The notes under the pieces: model-generated | What the model saw: only the letters and a program-made list of their open reading frames with translations | Told to the model about the DNA's origin: nothing | The model's database searches: none | Shown here: piece after piece, positions 16,057-27,300 of the stretch | Numbering within the stretch: position 1 is the stretch's first letter | How the letters are laid out: the number at the start of each line of letters is the position of its first letter | Position numbers and translations under genes: made by a program | From: a virus | Direction: 5' to 3' (one strand) | Virus record (IMG/VR): IMGVR_UViG_3300033143_001345 | Coordinates: 1-47,973 of that record | DNA: 47,973 bases

Positions 16057-17508
16057 TTAGTTTACAGTTACAAAAGCTTCAATGACGCCTTCTGTTTCTG
16101 TTGTTTTATTTTCTAATGCTCTACCAATAACATTAAATGATGTCATTTCTGATGGTAACGCTGCCCTGGCTAGACCATTTCCTGCAGAAACAAGTCTTTC
16201 GCCTCTGTTGATTTTGCCAATTACCCGAACTGGCACCCTGCCGCTCATTGCTACTGCTGGGTGGGTCTCATTATCACCAGCGGCTGCATTCATTAAAAAT
16301 GCCGCGCTAGTACTTATAACTCCAAATACATCGTCCGACAAATCGTTTGCCGCTTTTGTAATTTCTTCTACGCCGCCTAATTGTACTACTGTGCCTGGTG
16401 TATATGGTGCGTCAGAATGGAAGCGTTCAGCCAAATCAGCGTACTGTGCTGAAGTTGATTGTCCGCTAAATGTAACAGCATGTATAGTATCAAAACGTTT
16501 TAGTGCTTCGCCAAAATCAATTGTTGCATCGACATCTGGGTTGATAACGCCAGTGACGTCAGCAGTTCCGTTTAATATGTCATCAACATAATCTTTGTTT
16601 GGAATGTCTAATCCCGCTAATGGAGTTGCTACTTGTGCGCGAGCACTTGCGCCATCGCATGTAATAACAGTTGTTGTAAGACCGCCGTCATTAACTTGAA
16701 GGAGTAAATCGCCATCGAGTGTAATGTTACCAAGAATTACATCATTGCCAGTAACTTTAAGTTTACCATCGCCGTCAGCACCAACCGTTAATCCGTTATC
16801 GTTAATAATGCCTAATGTACCAATTGTAGTATCGTCTAATAGCGAACTTAAAAATCCTGCGCTATTAACTCCACCTAGTAATTCTGCATTTGTGGCGTCT
16901 CCTACAAACTTAGGAAACTGTCCTGCTATTGTCAAAGCCATTTGGATGCCGGGCTTGATAGTTGCTGCAAATCCTGTTATTGGAGTAGCTGGTGTAAACT
17001 CAGCATCTTTACTAACAATTGAAACAATCTCATCATTTACAAAAAGTTTAATTACAACGTGATCAACTGCGATGCTATCTGTAATAGTATCAATGATCGA
17101 ACCTGACGTTCCTGTGCCTGCTGTAAATGCTGGGCCGACTAATATAAAGTTAGTACCATCGTAAGCGTTCAATTGTGAATTTACTGTATCGAACCACAAA
17201 TCACCTGTTACGTTTGAAGTTGGTTCTGCTGGTTGCGCTGCGGCTGCTCCTAAGTTTTTAAATATTGTTCCATTGTAAACTTTAAGTAAGCCTGCACTTG
17301 AATCGAACCATAGTTGGCCACTTAGTGGGTTAGTCGGTGCAGTAGCGTTCGCATTGTTTTCAAGCATCCTCAGGAAGTTTTCTCCTAAGAATTCGCCGTA
17401 ACCTGCGTAGTTCTTACCGATAATAGTAATGCTACTATCTGTATTAATTGTTCCATCTGTGACGGTTGCAAAGATAGAACCATCTGTTAAATTTATTGTA
17501 TAAGCCAT
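16057..17508 (-). CDS. Virion structural / tail-fibre-like protein
   Basis: A 483-residue protein. The N-terminus (N-L-T-D-G-S-I-F-A-T-V-T-D-G-T, then I-I-G-K-N-Y-A-G-Y-G-E-F-L-G-E-N-F) is a widely conserved start of structural proteins in marine T4-like phages. It is followed by two G-x-L-W-F-D repeats and a central beta-rich region with N-K-D-Y-V-D-D, often found near fibre knobs. The C-terminal part (Y-A-D-L-A-E-R-F-H-S-D, P-G-T-V-V-Q-L-G-G, D-V-F-G-V-I-S) resembles the self-cleaving intramolecular chaperone (peptidase G2-like) domain of appendage proteins. It has its own late-type promoter at 17532-17539 and a CGGAG ribosome site. Confidence 0.8.
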   Translation of the reverse strand: MAYTINLTDGSIFATVTDGTINTDSSITIIGKNYAGYGEFLGENFLRMLENNANATAPTNPLSGQLWFDSSAGLLKVYNGTIFKNLGAAAAQPAEPTSNVTGDLWFDTVNSQLNAYDGTNFILVGPAFTAGTGTSGSIIDTITDSIAVDHVVIKLFVNDEIVSIVSKDAEFTPATPITGFAATIKPGIQMALTIAGQFPKFVGDATNAELLGGVNSAGFLSSLLDDTTIGTLGIINDNGLTVGADGDGKLKVTGNDVILGNITLDGDLLLQVNDGGLTTTVITCDGASARAQVATPLAGLDIPNKDYVDDILNGTADVTGVINPDVDATIDFGEALKRFDTIHAVTFSGQSTSAQYADLAERFHSDAPYTPGTVVQLGGVEEITKAANDLSDDVFGVISTSAAFLMNAAAGDNETHPAVAMSGRVPVRVIGKINRGERLVSAGNGLARAALPSEMTSFNVIGRALENKTTETEGVIEAFVTVN

Positions 17509-17531
17509 TTAAGAACTCCGTTTATTACCTT

Positions 17532-17539
17532 TATTTATC
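17532..17539 (-). promoter_or_regulatory. T4-type late promoter
   Basis: GATAAATA on the minus strand, 23 bases before the ATG at 17508, with a CGGAG ribosome site between. The box and spacing match T4-like late promoters (ATAAATA core), read by the gp55-type sigma factor. Confidence 0.65.
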
Positions 17540-17542
17540 ACT

Positions 17543-18148
17543 TTATGTTGTCGACAAGTTCGTCAACGTTTGTATGCGAACTGTATAATCTATTTGTATC
17601 TGGCGGTTTAAAGACTTTTGAATTGGGTGGAATACCACATGCGTAATAAGCTTCGGATCCTCGCCAATACCATTCCATGCTTTTAAGCCAAGTTCGTCAA
17701 AAACAAAATCACCATCAAGTTCGGTGCTATTATCAAATGCCTGCTGACCGCTTGGTTCGCCATAATCAAGTAAACAACTAACTAAAATATCAGTATAAAT
17801 CTTACCGCTTGTATGCAGAACTGTTAGGTTGTTTCTTGCTGTGTCTGTATTAGCAGTTGAATTATCATCAACTACTTTTAAATAAGTTTGGTTGTACAAA
17901 TCTGCGTTTTGCCCAGTTGAGTTTGCAGGCAAATATGTAATAACGCCTGTTGGGTCAACACTAGTGCCACCATTACCAAATGACATTTGATAGATCTGGC
18001 CTATTCCCTTATTTGCCAGGGAATGTGCTAACGATTCGCTGAAGTTTTCGTAGTGAATAGCATTCGTTTTATCTTCGAATACTTCTCCTGTAATCGGATC
18101 AAATACTTTAATATGACCTGTTATCTTAAGATTACCTTGTTGTATCAT
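17543..18148 (-). CDS. Virion structural protein, 201 aa
   Basis: A beta-rich protein with an N-terminal I-T-G-H-I-K-V-F-D-P-I-T-G-E-V-F-E-D-K-T-N segment and N-A-I-H-Y-E-N-F-S-E-S. This region echoes the whole of the 46-residue protein encoded just upstream. It overlaps that gene by 4 bases. Later blocks (M-S-F-G-N-G-G-T-S, F-D-E-L-G-L-K) are shared by structural proteins of marine T4-like phages. It is probably a baseplate or fibre-attachment part; the exact place is not known. Confidence 0.75.
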   Translation of the reverse strand: MIQQGNLKITGHIKVFDPITGEVFEDKTNAIHYENFSESLAHSLANKGIGQIYQMSFGNGGTSVDPTGVITYLPANSTGQNADLYNQTYLKVVDDNSTANTDTARNNLTVLHTSGKIYTDILVSCLLDYGEPSGQQAFDNSTELDGDFVFDELGLKAWNGIGEDPKLITHVVFHPIQKSLNRQIQIDYTVRIQTLTNLSTT

Positions 18149-18285
18149 TGTGATGTTTCTCTCTTATCTACTAGTACTTCGCCAGAATTTGGATCGGATA
18201 TTTTAATGTGTTCATCAACTAAAATCTGTCCGCTTTCGTTAGCTTTATCTCCAGCCGATTTATTTTCTTGTTCGTTATTCTGCAT
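18145..18285 (-). CDS. Small virion-associated protein, 46 aa
   Basis: A 46-residue frame from ATG at 18285 to TGA at 18145-18147. It begins M-Q-N-N-E-Q-E-N-K-S, and residues 23-41 read V-D-E-H-I-K-I-S-D-P-N-S-G-E-V-L-V-D-K, very close to residues 8-28 of the 201-residue protein that follows. Its stop overlaps that protein's start by 4 bases. A GATAAATA late box lies only 9 bases before its ATG. Likely a real small structural or chaperone protein that arose by partial duplication; function unknown. Confidence 0.7.
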   Translation of the reverse strand: MQNNEQENKSAGDKANESGQILVDEHIKISDPNSGEVLVDKRETSQ

Positions 18286-18294
18286 AATAGCTAT

Positions 18295-18302
18295 TATTTA
18301 TC
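18295..18302 (-). promoter_or_regulatory. T4-type late promoter
   Basis: GATAAATA on the minus strand, 9 bases before the ATG at 18285. If transcription starts about 6 bases past the box, as in T4, the mRNA leader would be only ~4 bases. Confidence 0.55.
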
Positions 18303-18316
18303 TACTTTAAAAATCA

Positions 18317-21300
18317 CTAACTTTTAATAAACACTGCCTGCAAAGTAGTCTGATTTTCTAATTTGACCTCAAATCCATCATCTGAGTTTGTGCCTGGTGC
18401 ATACCAAATGCTATCCGCAGCTTCCGTTGTATCATTTGAAATAATTCTTGCTGTTCCTGGCACTAATCCTTGAGCACTTACATCGTATACCACGTCATTA
18501 GTTGTGTGTAATGATGGAATGCCTGTGCCAGCTGTGCCGCGACGTAAGCCACTCACAGTGTTATTTAACAAGTCACGTTCACGATATGTGATTCGCTCAC
18601 CGTTAATAATTAAAATACCAAATTTTGCCATTGCTAAGTCAGGTGTACCAAGTACACTTGCATCGTCTACGTAGATGATGTCGTCTGTGTCTGACAGATC
18701 TTGCGTTAAGAATGTATCGGACATTTTGTACATAGCTACTGAGTCACGCATATCTTTAAATAACCTAAACGATGTGCCTGTGAATGTATCAAATACTTTA
18801 ATATCAAGCGTATCAAATATAGCACCCGGCACTAATTCTTCTGGGGCATGTGAATGATATGTGTCAATGAACTCACCGCCATCTACATTAATATCAGTTG
18901 GGCTTGTGCCTAGGAATGTGTCAAGGAACTGACTCTCATATATAGCATCAATCAAATCGTCACTGTATGTAGGGAACCCTTCTGGGCCAATATCAAAGTT
19001 ATCAAATGGTACTGTATCGAATGTTGACAAATCAAAGCCTGTGTTTTGATCAAACCCAACACCGTCAACTTCAACGCCCGGATACGCAATACCATTAATA
19101 AGCAATGATAAATCTAAGCCTGGACTATTAACGTCTGACACATAAAAACCAGTAGTACGATCAATACCACTAAGTGATTCAATATTCACTAACTCATGTA
19201 AGTCTGGATTAAATGTTGTTGCTGGTGCTGTATCTATTATTCTGTATACATCATTATCAACTTTTACAAGTTGGTCAACATCATAAGCTGTGTCTGCTTC
19301 CCACGCAACGATATTCGTTTCGTATTCGTACCTGTCATATTTTACCGACGTATTAAATGTTCGCACTAGCTCATTATTCATTACTGCCAATGCCTTAGCG
19401 TCTGCACCGTTACCGCCAACAAATGTAATTGTAGGTGTTTCGGAATAGCCACTTCCTGGGTCAACTATATTGATCTCAACAACAAGGCCAGACACATCAA
19501 CTCTAGCTGTCATTGTCGCAGGAGTTAAACTTTCGCCTGTAACTTCAATAGTTGGTGCCACTGTATACCCAGTGCCTGGATTAGTAATTATTACATCTTC
19601 AATAGTTAATTGATAATTAGCGAACCATTCTTTCCATGGTGCCGTCTGCCACACTTCATCTGTAGCTAACTTGTTACTTGGATCAGTAACTAATGTTGCA
19701 CCGTCGTCTAATATAGGACTAATATATTGATCAAATTCTGCATCGTATGTTGATGGGCAATCAAAGTCAGTAACTGTGCCATTTACATAGTCAATGCCAT
19801 CATAACTTAATAAGAAGTCTTTAACTTTAGTGTGATATGGCTTAGTTTCCTTAATGTAATCAATTAAGTAATCTTGATTATCTTTCTGGTAAACATCATA
19901 TTGTGACAAGCTACGTACTTTCTGCGTCACATCAATTAAACTTGTTTTGTACAACCAATCAACGTGCGGTTGTTCTGCTAGAATGTAGTTGAATACAGAT
20001 AAGATTGCCCTGCTTCGTTCAATTGCTAAATCGTCTATTAATATTTCTTCGTTTATTGATCTAATTATTTGGCGTAATTCAATAACTGGTTCTTCGTCGA
20101 AGTTTTGTGCTCCGAATACTTCAATGTCCCAGCCGTAACGGCCAAGTTCGTAATTCCAAAGTACCTCGTTGAACTGAATAGTACCATTTTCTAATGCTAC
20201 TCTATCCCATACACCGTCAACTAATCTATAGATTTCCCAACTGCCAATACTGTTATGCACTACTTTTGCAATAGCGTTATTTTCAATGCCATTCAATGTA
20301 GATAACTCAGTAAACTCGTTAACAACATAATCTACAGAAGTTAATGGGTTAAAGTCTTCCGCGTTCCAATTTACAAGATCCCAAAAACGTTTAGTATCGT
20401 AACTCTGTACGCGCTTCAGCTGTAATGTTTTTGCTGGAGTAACTTCGTAAATAGCCCACAAGCCGCCACTGTTTTCATCTGTCTCAAGTAGGTATGAATA
20501 TCCAGCTGGCACCGTTGCTAAATCTTGGAATGATAATTCTTCATTGTTAAAAATCTGTTCGTCCCATTCTCCGGATGTATCTGAAGGCATAGCTTCTTCG
20601 CTGTTAAGTAATGTATATGGTTGCGATTCAGCAACCGTGTACTTAATTAGTATGCCGTTCACTTTCTTCATGTAACTCGACAATGCTGCATATCTATCAA
20701 CAAACATTGATTTACGTGGGCGGAAGTCAATACCGAATCTGTCTGCAGGACTTAATCCCACGTCAGGTACTAAGTTGCCTAGTGAATCAACACCTGCGAA
20801 ACTATCCTGTAATTTTTTAAATAACCCATCTGACAAGAAATCTATAGGATGATTTTCGCGGAATAAATCATATTCAACAAACACATTGCTATCATTCTTA
20901 GTTCTATCGTATTCGACATATATTACCGAATCGGTATTTTGAATTATATCGTTACAGTTATAAAGTCCAATTGTGTTTGGCGCAATAAAGGCCGCGTACG
21001 ACACACCCGAACTAGAAGGCGATTCAATGTACGATGCAATAGCACTCGCACTTAATGTCTTTTCAGAGTTAACACTAATTGTTTCAACACCGTTAACCCA
21101 ATAGTAATAGCTGTTATTGACTATTCCAGATTTTTTAACATTTGCAATTGTGATAAATTTATTTTCATCTAGAACTGTTCCGGTACCTGTGTATTCGCTA
21201 GGTGGTACATTGCTCTCAACCCACTGGTATACATCGATAGTGCTACCGTTGAATACTTTGCCCCATAATTTACTAGCTTGTTTCGCATCGCCAATATTAT

Positions 21301-24300
21301 AATCTAAGAAACGAACAGTTGAAACGTCCCACCAAATCTTACCAACCTGCTCCTTGCCCCAAAGCAACCCTATATTTGTGTCGCCGTAAACAGTTGGATC
21401 GTACACTGTTATAAAATCTAAGTTCTGACTTGCTGCGCCAAGTACCTTTCCATTTAATGGATCGATATAGTCTAAGTAACGCGACACATTCATTGTATTA
21501 CTATTATAAATGTATGTTGAGTTGATTAGATCAACATCAACTATCCCGTTCCGTATATTCGTTGCATTCCAGCTACGTGAATTAGTTGTATTTCTAAATA
21601 CAACAATTCGACCAATGTCTGAATCATAACCTACTGACCCAACAACTAATATACCATCAACTAAACTAACAGCACTACCAAAGTCATCACCTGGTGCGAT
21701 GCTAGTAACAATTACCTGTTGACCGAATACTAATTTACCGCCAGTAAATACATCTCCATCATTCAATAAGTCGTATGTATAAACTACACCGCTTCCGAGA
21801 ACCGTTGATGCATTGTCCATAGTCACCGCAGTAGAATCAAACGATGTCTCTTGGTCAACTACTGCTAGTATATCTGTAGCATTGCCATCCACTGCGCCTA
21901 CAACTAATTGATTTAAGTCTAAATCAATATGTAATGAGTTTCCAAAGTGTTGATCTTGTGTAGCGTCAACTGGGCTTGTAATAGTCTGATCAACGTAGTA
22001 TGGGGTTAACCCTAAATCTGCAAGCGTAACAGTTTCACCCGGTAATACATCTAACTTGTTAGCAATTGATTGTACTTCTTTATTAATCAACTCAATAGTT
22101 AAATACCCGTCTTGAAATGATGCTCTAACATTTGGAATAGTTATTAAGTTAATCGCATCTGCTACATCTTCTGATGAGCCGCCAGCTGGAAGAGCTACTT
22201 CTACGTTGTCTATTCTAATAGAACTACTAGCCGGTATTGTTGGATTTTGTATTGTGCTTGTAATGTATCCAAACATTCTTGGCTGGTTAATGTAACGTGT
22301 AACGCTACCCTTGCCATCTAAGTCATTCTCGGCTCCGAAGTAAACTGAACATTTTGCCTTGCAAATAGTTACAGCATTACCAAATGTAGCACCGACTGTT
22401 GGGGTTTCTGCTGCGACTAATTGTATTAATTTAAATTCAGTTGTATCAATTTCTAAGAAGTCGCCAACTTTAACAGCACCAGGTTCAAGTGTTACAACGT
22501 TGCCTGTAATGCTATATTCATAATTTAAATTTGCGCCTTCTTTAATTAGTTGCTTGCCATTGTTAAACACCGAACCAAGTGCGGTTCTAGTTGATGAATA
22601 TGTTAAATCATTTGCATCGCTTATTACAAAACGTTCAACTACTCTATCAATAATGTATGCGTTACCTGTGTCTGTGCCTGTGCCCGGTGCTGTAATAACA
22701 ATGTGACTACTGTTTTCAGTTACATCAATTTCTGCACCAAAGCGATCGCTTGATCCAAGTGTACCAACAATAGAGCTAATGAATCTAAATGTTGTGCCTA
22801 GTGAAATGCTAATGTTTGCTGTGCCACTAGCTGGTGCCGTTGCAAACACCACGGCAGTTCCTACTAACGTATAATCAATTATTGGACGTTGTATTATTGC
22901 ATCAACTTTAACAATAATAGAATATAATCCATCAAGCGCAAATAAATCTACTACTGCAAAGGTATCTTCTATCGTGTCGCCACCATATACTACAGTGTCT
23001 TTTCGCGAAATAACAACCGTGTCACCTGCGTCTGGTAACGTTGTTAATATGATATTTGGTGCTACGTAATCATAGTCAGAAGCATAATCTAATAGTACAC
23101 CGTTAACGGTTACATTAATTTCATTCTCTGCACTAATAACGATATCGCTTGTAATATCATATTGCAGTGTTGCTCCGTCGGCTATAAACGAGACCTGTTG
23201 TGTTTCGTAATCTATTTTCTGATATGAATGAACCTTGTTATTATCTGGCTCACCAACAAATACCCAGTTTTCATCTTTGCTCATTGCAATACTTAAACCA
23301 AAGCCATCACCAAGTGTAGATCCCAACGTTTGATCTGGACTAACAAGCAATTGGGTTTCGATAACATTATCTAATGTTCTATTACGATTTGCAATTGCTA
23401 CAATGCCCGGAGTACTTACATCGCCTGGCGCTGTAATAGCACCCCATGCTTCTATTAATACCACATCGTTACCGTAGCGTGAAATATTTGAATTACTGTT
23501 TAACGATAATGGTAGCTTCCATGTGTAATTTCCAACACCATCTTTATTATAAAAGTGTGCTTCGCCTGTAGCTGGATCTCCTACTAGTAACCCGGAATTT
23601 GCGTATCCTTGTGATACGCTCTGACCAAATTCAGCTGTTACTCCATTAGGATTAATTTCTTCATCGCTGTATATAAACGGGCGTGTTTTCTTATATGTTG
23701 CTGGCTGCCCGCCATCGTTTGCAACCCAGACAGTTTCGGGTGTATGAATGTTATTATCAAACACAGAGCCTGCAATAGAACTTGGTACATCTACACGTGC
23801 CGATCCAAATTGTAATATAATTCCCGTGCCGTCCAGAATACAAGTTTGATTCTTAGCCAGGGCGCCGGCTATTACAATGTTAATTGAATCAAACACTCGT
23901 AATACCTTATGGGTGCCATCAACTAATTCATCAAAGTCGAGAACAACGATTGTGTCGTTAGCTGCGAAGTTATGTGCGATGTTAGTAACTAATGTTAAGG
24001 TGTCGTCTAAATTATCAGTCACACTAATAACAATAGGATCTTGTTTAATTGCACGATATACATTCCAATCAGTCTCTGTATCCCTTGCAACCCATATTAA
24101 AGTACCTTCACTCACATCACTAGTTACATCTATTTCACTAATATCAAAAACAGCGATGTCTACATCATCAACATCCACAAAGCCTGCCGTTGGCAAAGCT
24201 GTGTCTAAGTTCTGCTCGCTGCATGTAGGGAAAATATTTTTATTTGTGTTCTTCTCGCTCTGCTTATAAATGTTAGCTACAGGAATTAGCAAGTCGCTAA

Positions 24301-27300
24301 CTGATGCGTCGGCTACCGAGTCAACAATTTCTACTAGGCTCGGATTTGTTGTAAGACTGTCTTCGTCAAGCTTCAATTCAATATATGAACGGTTGCTAGT
24401 AGCACCATAACTAGCGCGTTTAATCGCCCAGTTCTCAAAAATAGTATAATCAACTGTTTCTTTGTTTAACTCTGCATCTACAAATAAGTTGAGACTATCA
24501 ACTGTGCCTTTATTCTCTATCATATCACTGTAAATGTTTATCTGACTAATGTCATCTAAGTCCAATGAACGCAAGTAATCTCGTGAACGGAAACCTGTTA
24601 ACCCAAATGCCATTAAATCAACATCGCTTTCTAAGTTTGCAGTTTTATTATTGTAGTACTGAAGCATTTGGTCTGACTTAGTCGCCAAGTTAGGCAATAG
24701 GCCCTTGTTAATGCTATTGTAATCTGTTTTTACCCATTGGCCGTAATCAAATGTTTCGGATGGTTGAACTTTTTCAGACGCGCTCCAGTACGAATTCTTA
24801 AACTTAACAATGTCGCCCTTGTTATACGTGCTTACTTGTGTCCAAGTTTTAACATTATCTTCGTTATATAAGAAGCCTTGTGCATCTAGCTGACCGTTCC
24901 AGTCGTACGTAGTAAATCCAGATAGTTTAACACGATGTTGTCTTACGCCAGTGACTGGATCATAAATTAAGTCATTGAATATACTAACATTATCTAAAAT
25001 TAGCAAATGCTCAAAACTAGTTAGGTTGAATTTTAAGTAACTAATAATGTTACCGTCGATCATTTGTAACTTAAAGTTATTATCGATACGATCAACTACG
25101 TAGTCGCTAATATCTAGCGGTTCTCTATTTTGATTTAATGGCTGTTCTGTTAATTCTAAATTAGTTAAATCATCAACAATGTGTAACTCTCGTTCAAACT
25201 CTAATGCCGTTGCCGCTGGGTTTAAGTTAATAATGCTGTTAACCGCCCAGCCTTGGTCTGCCCAGTACAAAAATTCCTGGACCATTTGCACCCAGTTAAC
25301 TGCCTGTGTGTTTTCACGTTCTTCAAATTTCAATCCCGAGCGTATTAAATATTCGTTGTAGCTTACAATAAATTCACCAATAGCCTGCTTACTAGTAAAC
25401 ACATGGCCATATGGAATATATTCTATAGAGTCAGCAAAATCTAATGGAACTCTAATAGACGAAGTTGCTGCATTGGTTCTACCAACAGCGATAGTATCAA
25501 AGCGTCCTGTATTTACAGAGGATTGTATTTTAAAATATGGGTCTGTAAAACTGTTGCCAATAACTGCATAACCATCAGCAACCTTTTGTACTACAATTGA
25601 TGAATATATAATTTCATCTAGTGGTTGATTCTTATACATTAATAATTTGTAACTTTCGTCGGGCAATAATAAGCTATTATTTGTGCTGTCCGGGCTACTC
25701 TTGTCTGTAAAGATTTTTAAGTTATTCTTATCTGTAAACGATGCCATATGGTGACATAGGTTCACATTAAGATTTGATAAGTCCGTTTTAAGTTTTGCAA
25801 GACTTTCGTAACCAAAGTGTTTGTTGTAATCAATAACCCAGTTTATGTAACTATGCTTAACTGTATTTTCATCAAGTAACTCAATGTCACGTACATCAAT
25901 TCTTAGACGACTATCATACAAGTACTGTTCTGAAACTGCATCATAAACATAACGATCTCTGTCAGACATTAACGCAAAGTACTGAGCTGGCCTAGTTAAT
26001 GCATACAGTGTTTGCATTGCAAATGGCCATGCACTTGATTTTCTCCAAGCCGATTCAGCCGGGGCTACATCGCTAACCTTCCATGACTTCTTAAAGTCGT
26101 ACGCCGAATAGCCTGCTATTAGAGACTCTAACGGCATCAATAAGTGACCTTCGCCATCAACCGGTAGTATTTGAGTCAGTCCAGGACGCACGTATCTTTC
26201 ATCTACGTGTTCATTGGCTGGATCTTTAATTAACCCGGCTTCCATGTCGTCCCATAATACTAAGTTACCACTAGTGTACGGTGCTGGACCGTAACGTAGT
26301 GTCCACCAGTCTGGGCGTTCTGCTAATCCAACCATTTCCCACGGACGCTCATGTGGTGCATCTGTATCGTAGTAGTCTATATAGATGCCACGCCAGTGTC
26401 CTTGTTCAATTGACGCATTAGTTAATTTGTCAGTTGAGGCACTGTAGTTCCATGTTTTGTCTTCTGCTTGATTGTAATCTTGTTTTTTGTAATCAATTCT
26501 GTTCCAACCTAACCACGACAGTAAGATAGGTGACAGTACTTCAAGAATTTCTTGATCTGCGTAATCTGTTACACGAAATGCACCCGGCATAATATCAGCT
26601 GGTTCAATCGGAATAACGTCGTTTACTTTAATATTGTTATAGATACGTTTTTCAAATTCTAATAATACTAAATCACGTATATCGTTATTGCCATCGTTGT
26701 CTTTTCCAAAGGAAGTAGTAATGCTGCCATCGTGTCCTCGTACGACGTCGACTGGATTCGTATAAGTGTCATCTGTAAATATCAACGGTTTGTATTTTGG
26801 AAACAAACCTAATTTAGTAGGTGTGCTTGGCACTATTGCGCCGAGCGTCGTGTTGTATTCGTTAATTCTTATAACATCATCCGGTAATATTTCAACCGAT
26901 ACATTAATACGTGGGCCGTCTGTTGCTACACTGTAGTCAGTATCTTTTGTTAGCAGTATACCATTATGATATACTAGTATCGCTTGGGTGTTAGCAGTTA
27001 AGAAGTCATATGTGTTAAGCGTAGTAAACGTTCCTGTACTAATCGCTGTTACTAAGTACTCGGTAGTTTCGTAATCCGAGCCAGATGGTAACATATCGCT
27101 CCAGTAGTACGAACTATCAACTGTTTTACCTGTGTTAATATCCTTAATTGCATTGTCTAGAATATCGCCTGGCGTCATTCCAAATATATCGTGCTTCTCA
27201 ACCCAATCAGTTAACTGATTCTTAAACTTTTCGTACTGGCGTGACGCAAAGTCTACTGAACTAAAGAAATTATATTCTTTAAAGCGCATAAACATAGCGG

